Shown piece by piece: positions 52,905 through 60,716 of a stretch of DNA of 64,000 nucleotides. The first letter of the stretch is position 1; every line of letters starts with the position of its first letter. The DNA comes from Jeotgalicoccus nanhaiensis (GTDB lineage Bacteria > Bacillota > Bacilli > Staphylococcales > Salinicoccaceae), in NCBI GenBank assembly GCA_004570955.1, contig SPPL01000005.1:62001-126000 (forward strand), in the 5' to 3' direction. The notes beneath the pieces were generated by a model. The model searched no databases and was not told the origin of the DNA. It saw only the letters and a program-made list of their open reading frames with translations. Made by a program: the position numbers and the translations under genes.

Positions 52905-53366
52905 TTAATTACCTGCGCTTTCGCGTTTTGACTTGTAAATTATTACAATCCCTGTAATTAAGAAAATTGCACCTGCGATATTCCAGGCTAAATCATACGG
53001 CAGTATATTAACGTCATAGCGTACCTGGTGAATACGGAGCAGTTTGTGGTTTATAATGCCGTCGAACAGCTGGAAAATACCGAGTCCGGTAAATATTCCT
53101 CCTATCCACCGCCGTTTGTGCATTTCTTTTTTCCGGCGTGAATCCGCAAACATAAAGAAGCCGATCACGAGGGCAAATAAGGCGAATGAATTGAGCAGGC
53201 CGTCAGACAAAATACCGATAAATGTCGTCGAATGATCGTAAAAGTGATGCCACTGAAGAAGCTGGTGAAAAATAATTTCATCGACGAGCGCCATTAAGCC
53301 GATTCCTAAAAAAATACCTGACCATATGTTTTTACTCCGATGCGAATCAATGTTTTGATGAGCCAT
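52905..53366 (-). CDS. DUF2243 membrane protein
   Basis: This 153-residue protein has four hydrophobic spans. GIFLGIGLMALVDEIIFHQLLQWHHFY is the DUF2243 signature, with clustered histidines that could bind metal. A second histidine pair follows in FDGIINHKLLRIHQVRY. The ATG at 53366 has GAGGA 6 nt upstream. It is paired with the CtaG-type gene, an arrangement seen in other Bacillota and Actinobacteria, which supports a shared role in oxidase or copper assembly. Confidence 0.88.
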   Translation of the reverse strand: MAHQNIDSHRSKNIWSGIFLGIGLMALVDEIIFHQLLQWHHFYDHSTTFIGILSDGLLNSFALFALVIGFFMFADSRRKKEMHKRRWIGGIFTGLGIFQLFDGIINHKLLRIHQVRYDVNILPYDLAWNIAGAIFLITGIVIIYKSKRESAGN

Positions 53367-53436
53367 AGACATTCCTCTTTCGCATAAATATTTATATATA
53401 AAATACCCCGGCACTGTATGTATTAACCCGTATAAA

Positions 53437-53475
53437 CAAAAAAACCTTAAATCCTGAGTGGATTTAAGGTTTTTC
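53437..53475 (-). terminator. Terminator of clpE
   Basis: AAACCTTAAATCC and GGATTTAAGGTTT form a 13-bp stem followed by a T-run on the minus strand, just after the stop at 53483. Confidence 0.92.
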
Positions 53476-53482
53476 ATTTATA

Positions 53483-55618
53483 TTAAGCTTTTACAACGAC
53501 AATTTCCCCGTCTTTGATATGCGCTTTAACATTATTTAATTCATCTTCTTCCAGAATTAAATCTGTCAGCTGATCTTCGATTTTATCCTGAATGACACGG
53601 CGCAGCGGTCTTGCACCGAAACGCTTGTCGTAACCCAGGCTGACGAGTTTTTTCTTGGCGTCATCTGTAATTGAAATCTCAATTTCATTTTCCTCTAATG
53701 CTTCCTGCAAGTCATTAAGCATTAAATCAACAATTTCCATTAAGTTATCCTCTGACAGTTCGTTAAAGTTAATAATTGCATCGAATCTGTTCAGGAATTC
53801 AGGTTTGAAATAATTGCTTAAGTTTTCAAGCGTGCTGACCGATTCGTGCTGGTCCGCATTAAAGCCGACGCTTACATTATTATCACCTGTACCAGCGTTA
53901 CTTGTCATAATAATCACTGTCTCTTTAAAGCTGACTGTTCTGCCGTGTGAGTCTGTCAGCTGGCCATCTTCCATAATCTGCAGGAACATGTTTTGTACAT
54001 CAGGGTGCGCTTTTTCAATTTCGTCTAAAAGAATAATTGAATAAGGATTATGACGCACTTTCTCTGTCAGCTGTCCTGCTTCTTCGTGACCGACATAGCC
54101 TGGAGGTGAACCGATAATTTTAGAAATGGAATGTTTCTCCATGTACTCACTCATATCGAGTCTAATCATGGATTCTCTTGTACCGAATAACTCTTCAGCA
54201 AGCGCTTTCGTTAATTCAGTTTTACCAACACCCGTTGGTCCGACGAATAAGAATGAACCGATTGGACGGTATTTCGATTTAAGTCCTGCACGGCTTCTTC
54301 TGACAGCTTTCGCTACCTTATCCACCGCTTCGTCCTGACCGATGACTTTAGCACTCAGATTCGTACCGAGGTCTCTCATCTGCGCCTGTTCTTCAGACTG
54401 CAGTTTCGTCACAGGAATACCTGTTTTTTCTTCGACTATAAGCTGAATATCAGATACATCAACATCCATAACCTGCTGATCATCAGCTGCTGCTTCCAGC
54501 TGTTTCTCAAGCTGAAGTTCTTGATATTTCAAGCGTGCTGCAGTTTCATAATCTTCCTGCTCTGCCGCAGCGTCTTTTTCTTCAGCAATTTTTTCAAGTT
54601 TCTGTTTGATTGAATCTGTATCATTTTCTGCATTTGCGAGATTCAACCGTGCGCCGACTTCATCCATTAAGTCGATTGCCTTATCCGGTAAGAAACGGTC
54701 TTGAATATATCTGTGCGATAAATTCACAAACGCTTCAACCACTTCGTCGGAATAGCTGACTTCGTGGAATTTCTCATAGCGGTCTTTAATTCCTTTAAGG
54801 ATTAAAACCGATTCCTCTAAGGTCGGTTCTTTAACGATAATCGGCTGTAAACGGCGTTCGAGCGCTGCGTCTTTTTCAATCTGACGGTACTCTTTCAGCG
54901 TTGTTGCACCGATAATTTGCAGTTCACCGCGTGCAAGCGCCGGTTTAAGAATGTTACCTGCGTCCATCTGTGAACTTTCCGCAGAACCCGCACCGACAAT
55001 CTGGTGAATTTCATCGATAAAGAGAATGACTTCCTGACGCTCTTTCAGTTCAGCAATGAGCTGTTTCATACGCTCTTCGAACTGACCGCGCATTGAAGTA
55101 TTCGCAACAAGCGATGCTACGTCCAGCACGTAAATTTCTTTGTCCATTAATTTCGCCGGCACATTGCCTTCTACTATTTTCAATGCCAATCCTTCAGCAA
55201 TTGCCGTTTTACCGACACCTGGTTCACCGATTAATACCGGATTGTTTTTATTACGTCTGTTCAGCGTCTCAACAACGCGTTTTACTTCTTTGTCGCGTCC
55301 GATGACCGGGTCTATATTACCCGCTCTTGCTTCGTCTGAAATATTATTGCCGAGCTGGTCTAAAAGCCCGTCGCGCTGATTATTTTCACGTTCTTTTGTT
55401 TGTGTACTTGTTCCTTTGTTTCCTTGTCCATTAAAATATTTATTGTTCATATTATTATTTTCGAAAGGTGATCCTTTAAAAAAGTCATTTGAATTCATCA
55501 TTTGACCTTGGATATCCTGGAAACAGCTGTCACATAAATGAACCTGCATTTTTTGATTGTTAAAATTCATTGCAAGGTTTACATTCGCTTCGTTAATTCC
55601 GCAATTTTGACATTTCAT
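53483..55618 (-). CDS. clpE: ATP-dependent Clp protease ATPase subunit ClpE
   Basis: This 711-residue Hsp100 protein unfolds substrates for ClpP. An N-terminal zinc finger (Cys3, Cys6, Cys29 and Cys32) distinguishes it from ClpC and ClpL. The first AAA+ module has Walker A GEPGVGKT at 131-138, a UVR-like coiled coil follows ([20 protein letters not shown]), and the second AAA+ module has [14 protein letters not shown]. Before the first AAA+ module is an Asn-rich linker of about 40 residues. The start has AGGAGG 8 nt upstream. Its upstream region holds two sigma-A promoters and several CtsR boxes, so it is a heat/stress-induced member of the CtsR regulon. Confidence 0.94.
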   Translation of the reverse strand: MKCQNCGINEANVNLAMNFNNQKMQVHLCDSCFQDIQGQMMNSNDFFKGSPFENNNMNNKYFNGQGNKGTSTQTKERENNQRDGLLDQLGNNISDEARAGNIDPVIGRDKEVKRVVETLNRRNKNNPVLIGEPGVGKTAIAEGLALKIVEGNVPAKLMDKEIYVLDVASLVANTSMRGQFEERMKQLIAELKERQEVILFIDEIHQIVGAGSAESSQMDAGNILKPALARGELQIIGATTLKEYRQIEKDAALERRLQPIIVKEPTLEESVLILKGIKDRYEKFHEVSYSDEVVEAFVNLSHRYIQDRFLPDKAIDLMDEVGARLNLANAENDTDSIKQKLEKIAEEKDAAAEQEDYETAARLKYQELQLEKQLEAAADDQQVMDVDVSDIQLIVEEKTGIPVTKLQSEEQAQMRDLGTNLSAKVIGQDEAVDKVAKAVRRSRAGLKSKYRPIGSFLFVGPTGVGKTELTKALAEELFGTRESMIRLDMSEYMEKHSISKIIGSPPGYVGHEEAGQLTEKVRHNPYSIILLDEIEKAHPDVQNMFLQIMEDGQLTDSHGRTVSFKETVIIMTSNAGTGDNNVSVGFNADQHESVSTLENLSNYFKPEFLNRFDAIINFNELSEDNLMEIVDLMLNDLQEALEENEIEISITDDAKKKLVSLGYDKRFGARPLRRVIQDKIEDQLTDLILEEDELNNVKAHIKDGEIVVVKA

Positions 55619-55663
55619 ATGTGTTTCCTCCTATTGATATATTCGTATTCACAGTCTTTTGAC

Positions 55664-55680
55664 TTTGACTATATTTGACT
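55664..55680 (-). promoter_or_regulatory. CtsR box 1 (proximal)
   Basis: The minus strand reads AGTCAAA-TAT-AGTCAAA, a perfect match to RGTCAAANANRGTCAAA. A further half-site follows at 55657-55663. It covers the predicted start point of promoter P1. Confidence 0.85.
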
Positions 55681-55688
55681 ATAAATAC

Positions 55689-55717
55689 AGTATAAAGGCC
55701 TTAAAAGATATTTTCAA
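55689..55717 (-). promoter_or_regulatory. clpE promoter P1
   Basis: The minus strand has TTGAAA (55717-55712), a 17-bp spacer and TATACT (55694-55689), about 70 bp before the clpE start. Confidence 0.7.
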
Positions 55718-55754
55718 ATATGATGCTCACTCTTTATTTTTATTAAATTCTTCT

Positions 55755-55771
55755 TTTGACTATCTTTGACC
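55755..55771 (-). promoter_or_regulatory. CtsR box 2
   Basis: The minus strand reads GGTCAAA-GAT-AGTCAAA, a perfect match to the CtsR consensus, just downstream of promoter P2. Confidence 0.85.
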
Positions 55772-55781
55772 TTATATATTT

Positions 55782-55810
55782 ATTATAAACTGACCTTCTT
55801 TGACTTTCAA
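55782..55810 (-). promoter_or_regulatory. clpE promoter P2 with embedded CtsR-like box
   Basis: The minus strand has TTGAAA (55810-55805), a 17-bp spacer and a perfect TATAAT (55787-55782). The spacer holds AGTCAAA-GAA-GGTCAGT (55805-55789), a CtsR box with two mismatches in the second half. Confidence 0.7.
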
Positions 55811-55832
55811 GTGTTTTTTAGGATTTTAATAG

Positions 55833-55861
55833 AAAAAAACGGCTTCCTCAAAGGAAAAGCC
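55833..55861 (-). terminator. Terminator-like hairpin after the SDR remnant
   Basis: On the minus strand GGCTTTTCC-TTTGA-GGAAGCC is followed by a G and seven T. It isolates the remnant from the clpE promoter. Confidence 0.7.
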
Positions 55862-55872
55862 AGCTGTAATTA

Positions 55873-55941
55873 TTACTTAGTATTTGTGAATCCCCCGTCG
55901 ATGCGGATAACTTCACCATTAATAATTGCTGTTTTAGTCAT
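55873..55941 (-). pseudogene. Remnant of an SDR / enoyl-ACP-reductase-like gene (C-terminus only)
   Basis: A 22-codon frame with its own AGAAGG site reads MTKTAIINGEVIRIDGGFTN plus two more residues and a stop. The part NGEVIRIDGGFTN is the conserved C-terminal strand of short-chain dehydrogenases (usually tGevi.vDGGft). No upstream SDR body is present, and the next 100 bp are AT-rich. It looks like the tail of a deleted gene that kept its terminator, joined to a new start. It could be translated, but no function is expected. Confidence 0.6.
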
Positions 55942-56036
55942 TAAATTACCTTCTGTAATTTCTCTTCACTATTAATTATAAAGCTTTTATATTTAATTTA
56001 AATCATTTTGGGTTATCACTTTTTTTAGTTTTATTG

Positions 56037-56085
56037 TTTACAAAACGCACTGTCAAATGTATAGTTGATTACACGACTAATCAAC
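56037..56085 (+). promoter_or_regulatory. Promoter and dyad operator of the second GntR-ABC operon
   Basis: TTTACA (56037-56042), a 17-bp spacer and TATAGT (56060-56065). The perfect inverted repeat GTTGATT (56064-56070) / AATCAAC (56079-56085) begins in the -10 box and covers the start point, as expected for self-repression by the GntR protein. Confidence 0.6.
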
Positions 56086-56113
56086 CAATCAGCATAAGAG
56101 GAGGCGGGAATTT

Positions 56114-56482
56114 TTGAAAGCTGTATTAGATGGTTCACGACCAATATTTCAACAAATATACGAAATGATTGAAGACGACATAATAGAAGGTGAACTTGCT
56201 GAAGGAGATAAGATTCCTTCAACGACTGAAATTTCAAAGTTTTATCAGGTCAATCGTGCTACTGCCCAAAAAGGACTGGCGGTGCTTGTCGATGAAGGTT
56301 ATGCATATAAGCAGCGAGGTGTCGGTATTTTTGTAGCGGAAGGTGCAACAGCAAAACTTATTGAGAAGCGCAAACAAGAATTCCGCCTGCAATTTATCAA
56401 ACCAATGCTTGAAGAGTCTAAAAGACTTCGAATGACGACAGAAGAGATTATTAAATTTATAGAGGAGGATAATGATGATTAA
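56114..56482 (+). CDS. GntR family regulator, YtrA subfamily
   Basis: This 122-residue protein has a winged helix (EGDKIPSTTEISKFYQVNRATA and GYAYKQRGVGIFV) and a short C-terminal helix. It starts with TTG at 56114, 9 nt after AGGAGG; no ATG is near. It overlaps the ATPase gene by 8 to 11 bp. It is similar in size and layout to PmtR of staphylococci, which controls a peptide (phenol-soluble modulin) exporter, but sequence identity to it was not tested. Confidence 0.88.
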   Translation: MKAVLDGSRPIFQQIYEMIEDDIIEGELAEGDKIPSTTEISKFYQVNRATAQKGLAVLVDEGYAYKQRGVGIFVAEGATAKLIEKRKQEFRLQFIKPMLEESKRLRMTTEEIIKFIEEDNDD

Positions 56483-57356
56483 AATAAATAATTTATCGTT
56501 TGCTTATGACAGAAAAAATATATTAAAAGATGTGAATTTAACAGAAACTGAACCAGTCATAATTGGACTGTGGGGACGCAACGGTTCAGGTAAAACAACG
56601 TTGATGAAAATTTTATCAGGAATGGAGCAGCAGGACAAAGGCCTCGTGGAAGTGGATGGTGTTGAACCTTACAACAACAGCCATGCGATGCACCATGTTG
56701 CATTTATGCAGGAAGATCACCCCTACTCGGATACATGGGATGTAAATGATGCTTTGGAATTTGGCCGTGATTTTAATCAAAACTGGGATCAGGCACTGGC
56801 AGATGAACTGATTGATATTTTTCAGCTCCCCCGAAAGAAAAAGATCCGCACATTTTCTAAAGGGATGAAAACGATGATTACTATCGCTATCGGTCTGGCG
56901 AGTAAGGCACCGCTGACAATTTTTGATGAACCGTCAAATGGTCTCGATGCTCATATGAGGAAACAATTTTACGATGTACTGTTAGATTCATATGATGAAC
57001 ATCCGCGTACAATTTTACTTTCATCACACCACATTGAAGAAGTTGAACCGCTATGTGAAAAAATTGCAATTATCGACAATAATACGCTGATGCATTATGA
57101 AGAAACGGATGTGCTAAAAAACAATGGCGTACATTTAAGCGGGTCTAAAGAAGCAGTTCGAAGTGTTATCGGTACAATACGTGTACTTGAAGAAAGAAAG
57201 CTCGGCCGGCAGTTAAATGTAATGCTTGATTCACCACTGACTGACGAATTAAAACATCGTGCCGAACAAGCCGGGGTCATGATTGAAAAAGCACCATTTC
57301 AAGATTATCTTGTCAATTTAACTAAGAAGGAGGCGGAACTGAATGCACACGCTTAA
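56475..57356 (+). CDS. ABC transporter ATP-binding protein
   Basis: This 293-residue ATPase has Walker A GRNGSGKT near residues 34-41, signature FSKGMKTM, Walker B LTIFDEPSNGLD and switch LLSSHHIEEVE. The ATG at 56475 is chosen because AGGAGG is 6 nt upstream; an ATG at 56472 is only 3 nt away. It overlaps the permease gene by 14 bp. It belongs to a small exporter together with the GntR regulator and a six-span permease. Confidence 0.9.
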   Translation: MIKINNLSFAYDRKNILKDVNLTETEPVIIGLWGRNGSGKTTLMKILSGMEQQDKGLVEVDGVEPYNNSHAMHHVAFMQEDHPYSDTWDVNDALEFGRDFNQNWDQALADELIDIFQLPRKKKIRTFSKGMKTMITIAIGLASKAPLTIFDEPSNGLDAHMRKQFYDVLLDSYDEHPRTILLSSHHIEEVEPLCEKIAIIDNNTLMHYEETDVLKNNGVHLSGSKEAVRSVIGTIRVLEERKLGRQLNVMLDSPLTDELKHRAEQAGVMIEKAPFQDYLVNLTKKEAELNAHA

Positions 57357-58044
57357 AGGACCTTTTAAAGTTGTCTTTAAAGAAATGAGCCTGACATTTT
57401 ATATTAATATCGGTATTACGATTGCCCTTTTCGCACTATATATATTTCTCAGTACACAGTTAGACAATAATGAACCATTAGGATTAATATTCGGACCATT
57501 CTACATCGTATTTCTCACTTATACGTTTATATTTTTCAAAAGTTATAAATTCATACTGTCATTTGGAGGCACAAGAAAGCAATTCATGGTGTCCGCGTTT
57601 ATCTCGGGCTTCATTTATCTCGTCATAGGCGCTGTCTTATTAACTGTATTGCACTATATCGGTGAGATGGTATTTCAAAATGGATATGTATATCATATGG
57701 CGGATCTGGTGAACGATGCGAATCCGTTAATGTATTTCTGGGTTGATTTTCTATGGTTGTTTTCCTTCTTTGGAATCGGTATGTTCGCACAAGTCATCAA
57801 CTTCAATCTCGGTACATTACGCACGCTGATTATCGCTGCAGTAATTATACTCGGATTAGTCACAGCATATTTCTTTATAGATCTGGCACCACTATTTGAA
57901 TTCTTCCTTACGGATTATATGTTGTTTTTACACTTGTTTGCTTTAGTTTCCCTAATACTCTTAGTATTATCTTATTTCATGATGAGAAACGCGCCATTAG
58001 AGCGTGGTGACAGAAAAATATTTAGAATTAGTGCAGCAAAATAA
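57343..58044 (+). CDS. ABC transporter permease, six spans
   Basis: This 233-residue membrane protein has six hydrophobic spans (for example NIGITIALFALYIFLSTQL and FVSAFISGFIYLVIGAVLL region) and no soluble domain. AAGGAGG lies upstream of the ATG inside the ATPase gene. With the ATPase it would form a dimeric exporter. The substrate may be a peptide or cell-envelope-active compound; this is inferred from the regulator type only. Confidence 0.82.
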   Translation: MHTLKGPFKVVFKEMSLTFYINIGITIALFALYIFLSTQLDNNEPLGLIFGPFYIVFLTYTFIFFKSYKFILSFGGTRKQFMVSAFISGFIYLVIGAVLLTVLHYIGEMVFQNGYVYHMADLVNDANPLMYFWVDFLWLFSFFGIGMFAQVINFNLGTLRTLIIAAVIILGLVTAYFFIDLAPLFEFFLTDYMLFLHLFALVSLILLVLSYFMMRNAPLERGDRKIFRISAAK

Positions 58045-58064
58045 ATAGTATTATTAAATGTGTT

Positions 58065-58109
58065 ATAAGACACCCTGTTATTTTTAAAAAAGCGGGGGTC
58101 TTATTTTTA
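58065..58109 (+). terminator. Terminator of the second GntR-ABC operon
   Basis: ATAAGAC(A)CCC pairs with GGGGGTCTTAT around an AT-rich loop, followed by TTTTT. Confidence 0.75.
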
Positions 58110-58166
58110 TGTTGAGATGGTGATTAGTTTGGAAATTTGTGTTGAACTTATCACCGTTATTGTCAA

Positions 58167-59252
58167 TTAAATGTGGCCAATAGATAACAATGTTTCATCT
58201 ATAACTGCTTCGATTAATTTCACTTTTTTATAATAATCTTCAAGGCTGTCTTCAAGGCTGTTTTGATTTACCGGAACTGCTGCAGTCAAAAGTGACGTTC
58301 TCTTCTCCTTCGATTCAGGAATTACTTCCTTCAGCCTGCTGTTAAGTAACACTGCAAAGTTATTTTTATTTTCGATAAATTTATCGTATCCTGGAAGGTT
58401 TTTGATTTGATTGCGAGGTTTATAAGGATTTGTTTCAAAACGGATGCCGATGTCTTTTATCGTGTTTCCGCTCTCCCCAAGTAGATTGATATAGGTATCT
58501 ATATGAATATAAAAAGTTCCTTCCAGTCCGTTTGCTTCAAATGGCTTGAGTGATTTCCAATTTGGTTTCGATATTAGAAACAAAAAATTGTTACGGCCAG
58601 CTCCACCAACTTCTCCCCAGCTGATATCAAAGTTCTGTTTATCTTTAAAGTTCTCAAAAAGAATCTTCTGCCAGCAGATCTTTCTCTGCACAGTATCTAA
58701 TGAAACACCTTTCGTCAGAGCGTTCCCCGGATTTTTGAGAGGCATATAAAATGCACTGAGCTTATTTTTAAAATCTTCGAGCAGCCTGTTCAGAGTGAGA
58801 TTGTTTACATTAAAATTATTATTCAGGAACGAACTGTAATGTACACGCTTAAATTTTGAACTTCCGGGCAGCACCGTCGTATCCAGCGTTAAAAAAATAA
58901 AGTGAAACTCCGCTGTTTCCAGACCTAGTTTTCTTAAAATTTTGTGCTGCGCCAGTTCTGCTTCATAGCGCAGTGTTTGTTTAACCCCTTCACCCGTACC
59001 CAGCTTATTTTCTATAACAATAATTTTGGGGACTTGCTTATTTGTTTCATATATTATCATGTCAGGTGTGCCGATTGATTTTCCAAGACCCAAACGATTA
59101 ATCACTTTATAGTTATGATTCTTATCAATTTTAAGATTTACTAAGGCTAGGAATTGATTTAGGAAATCTCTCGAATCTTCAAAACAATTTTTCAGAAAAT
59201 CCGATATAACATCTTCACGATAAAAAATATTTAATGCATCAAATGCGTTCAT
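58167..59252 (-). CDS. Orphan PD-(D/E)XK nuclease-family protein
   Basis: This 361-residue protein has a nuclease core in its N-terminal third: GTPDMIIYE (Pro63, Asp64), then IIVIENKLG (Glu81, Lys83) and the helix QTLRYEAEL (Gln92). That order and spacing (D-x16-E-x-K, then Q) fit PD-(D/E)XK enzymes, in particular the PDDEXK_4 group. The C-terminal two thirds are unassigned. It stands alone with no methylase or helicase nearby, so it is an orphan. It could act in defence, DNA repair or as a mobile-element leftover. It starts about 50 bp from the 51-bp repeat array. Confidence 0.75.
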   Translation of the reverse strand: MNAFDALNIFYREDVISDFLKNCFEDSRDFLNQFLALVNLKIDKNHNYKVINRLGLGKSIGTPDMIIYETNKQVPKIIVIENKLGTGEGVKQTLRYEAELAQHKILRKLGLETAEFHFIFLTLDTTVLPGSSKFKRVHYSSFLNNNFNVNNLTLNRLLEDFKNKLSAFYMPLKNPGNALTKGVSLDTVQRKICWQKILFENFKDKQNFDISWGEVGGAGRNNFLFLISKPNWKSLKPFEANGLEGTFYIHIDTYINLLGESGNTIKDIGIRFETNPYKPRNQIKNLPGYDKFIENKNNFAVLLNSRLKEVIPESKEKRTSLLTAAVPVNQNSLEDSLEDYYKKVKLIEAVIDETLLSIGHI

Positions 59253-59306
59253 GCTGTTACCCTCTTTACAGTTAGTAAGTTCATTTTACAATATTTTTAT
59301 ACTTTT

Positions 59307-59650
59307 ATGAGCAAGGCCAGCCAAAATTACACCACCTTGCTCGTTTCAACGCTCATTATGAGCAAGGTCTCCCAAAATTACACCATCTTGCTCGTTTCAA
59401 CGCTCATTATGAGCAAGGCCAGCCAAAATTACACCACCTTGCTCGTTTCAACGCTTATTATGAGCAAGGTCTCCCAAAATTACACCACCTTGCTCGTTTC
59501 AACGCTCATTATGAGCAAGGTCTCCCAAAATTACACCACCTTGCTCGTTTCAACGCTCATTATGAGCAAGGTCTCCCAAAATGACACCACCTTGCTCAAT
59601 TCACCACCCATTACGAGCAAGGTCACGCATAATATCCTTAACTTGCTCAC
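59307..59650. repeat. Tandem array E: 51-bp units, six copies plus a degenerate seventh
   Basis: ATGAGCAAGG begins at 59307, 59358, 59409, 59460, 59511 and 59562, with ACGAGCAAGG at 59613: a strict 51-bp period. Each unit has GAGCAAGG and CCTTGCTC, which pair over 8 to 9 bp around a loop of about 16 nt. The loop alternates between GTCTCCC and GCCAGCC versions. The array would encode 17-residue repeats on the plus strand, but there is no ribosome site and the frame decays downstream. It fills the gap between two minus-strand genes. Confidence 0.92.
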
Positions 59651-59676
59651 CACCAGCCAGCTCCTTCAATCTCATC

Positions 59677-59708
59677 AAAAAAACAGATATCCTTATCAAG
59701 GATATCTG
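59677..59708 (-). terminator. Terminator of the DMT/VOC operon
   Basis: CAGATATCCTT and AAGGATATCTG form an 11-bp stem with seven T following on the minus strand. Confidence 0.9.
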
Positions 59709-59733
59709 CCCAAACTAACTTCACTATATTCTC

Positions 59734-60678
59734 TTATCCTTTTTCAATCGGAGTCAGTTTTGCTTCAATCTCAGCTCTGTCCGCTTCCATGAATGGCGGC
59801 AGATCTAATTTTTCTCCCGCTTCAATGCCGGGTGTTGTACCCACGAGCCCGGGTCCATCTGTTGCAAGTTCAAACATAATGCCGTTGGATTCCCGGAAGT
59901 ATAAGCTTTTGAAGAAGTGTCTGTCAACGACTCCTGTTGAACTGAAGCCTCTCTTAACAACCTGTTCATGCCAGTACTGCAATGTTTCTTCATCTTCTAC
60001 ATTAATCGCGAGGTGATGCACGCTCCCGCGCCCCGGCCGTTCGCGGTCGCCGTCTTTATATTTAACAAGGATTTCACTGTGTCCGTCACTATTCGCCGGC
60101 CGGTACAGTCGTTCATGGTCATCTCCCGATACTTTCACGTAATCGAACAGTTCCGTCAGTGTTCTTTCCATTTTTTCAATTCGCCGGACACTCATTTCAA
60201 CAGTCCCCATGCTCATAATCTGATATTCTTCCGGCACAGCGGAGCCGTTCCAGCTGTCGAATCTGCTGACTGCATCATCCTCTGCTGCCTGCAGTGCCAG
60301 CCGCAGTCCATCACCGTCTTCAAAAAGCAGAGATTTTCTTCCGCCGTAGTTTGCTGCCTCACTATATTCCACGCCGTGTTCATCAAATCTTTTCTGCCAG
60401 TACGATAAACTGCTCTCTCCTCTGACGAACAGTCCTATCCGCGTAACTGCATTTGTGCCGCGTCTGGTGTGAGCTGCCATCGGCATTTCAAAAAAGGTGA
60501 GCTCACTTCCCGGTGTACCGTTTTTATCGCCGTAAAATAAATGATACATTGACGGATCGTCCTGGTTAACAGTTACTTTAACTCTGCGCATACCGAGGAC
60601 CTGAGTATAAAATTTGTTATTTTCCTGAGCATTTTTCGTCAGCATAGAAATATGGTGATGTCCTAAAATTGTCTTCAT
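59734..60678 (-). CDS. VOC ring-cleaving dioxygenase, MhqO-like
   Basis: This 314-residue protein consists of two vicinal-oxygen-chelate modules. The first starts with LGHHHISMLTKNAQENNKFY, the second has GSVHHLAINVEDEETLQYWH and ends its metal site in NGIMFELAT. These His and Glu residues bind the metal. MhqO/MhqE-type proteins degrade quinones or catechols and are induced by methylhydroquinone. It follows the DMT-family transporter by 38 bp. Confidence 0.9.
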   Translation of the reverse strand: MKTILGHHHISMLTKNAQENNKFYTQVLGMRRVKVTVNQDDPSMYHLFYGDKNGTPGSELTFFEMPMAAHTRRGTNAVTRIGLFVRGESSLSYWQKRFDEHGVEYSEAANYGGRKSLLFEDGDGLRLALQAAEDDAVSRFDSWNGSAVPEEYQIMSMGTVEMSVRRIEKMERTLTELFDYVKVSGDDHERLYRPANSDGHSEILVKYKDGDRERPGRGSVHHLAINVEDEETLQYWHEQVVKRGFSSTGVVDRHFFKSLYFRESNGIMFELATDGPGLVGTTPGIEAGEKLDLPPFMEADRAEIEAKLTPIEKG

Positions 60679-60716
60679 AATATTAACCTCCGTATAGTTA
60701 TATTAAAAAATAAATC

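Noticed and set aside
59307-59792. Open frame of 161 codons with 17-residue repeats through array E
   Set aside because: No Shine-Dalgarno site precedes it, it has no plausible protein composition and it runs antisense into the VOC dioxygenase gene.
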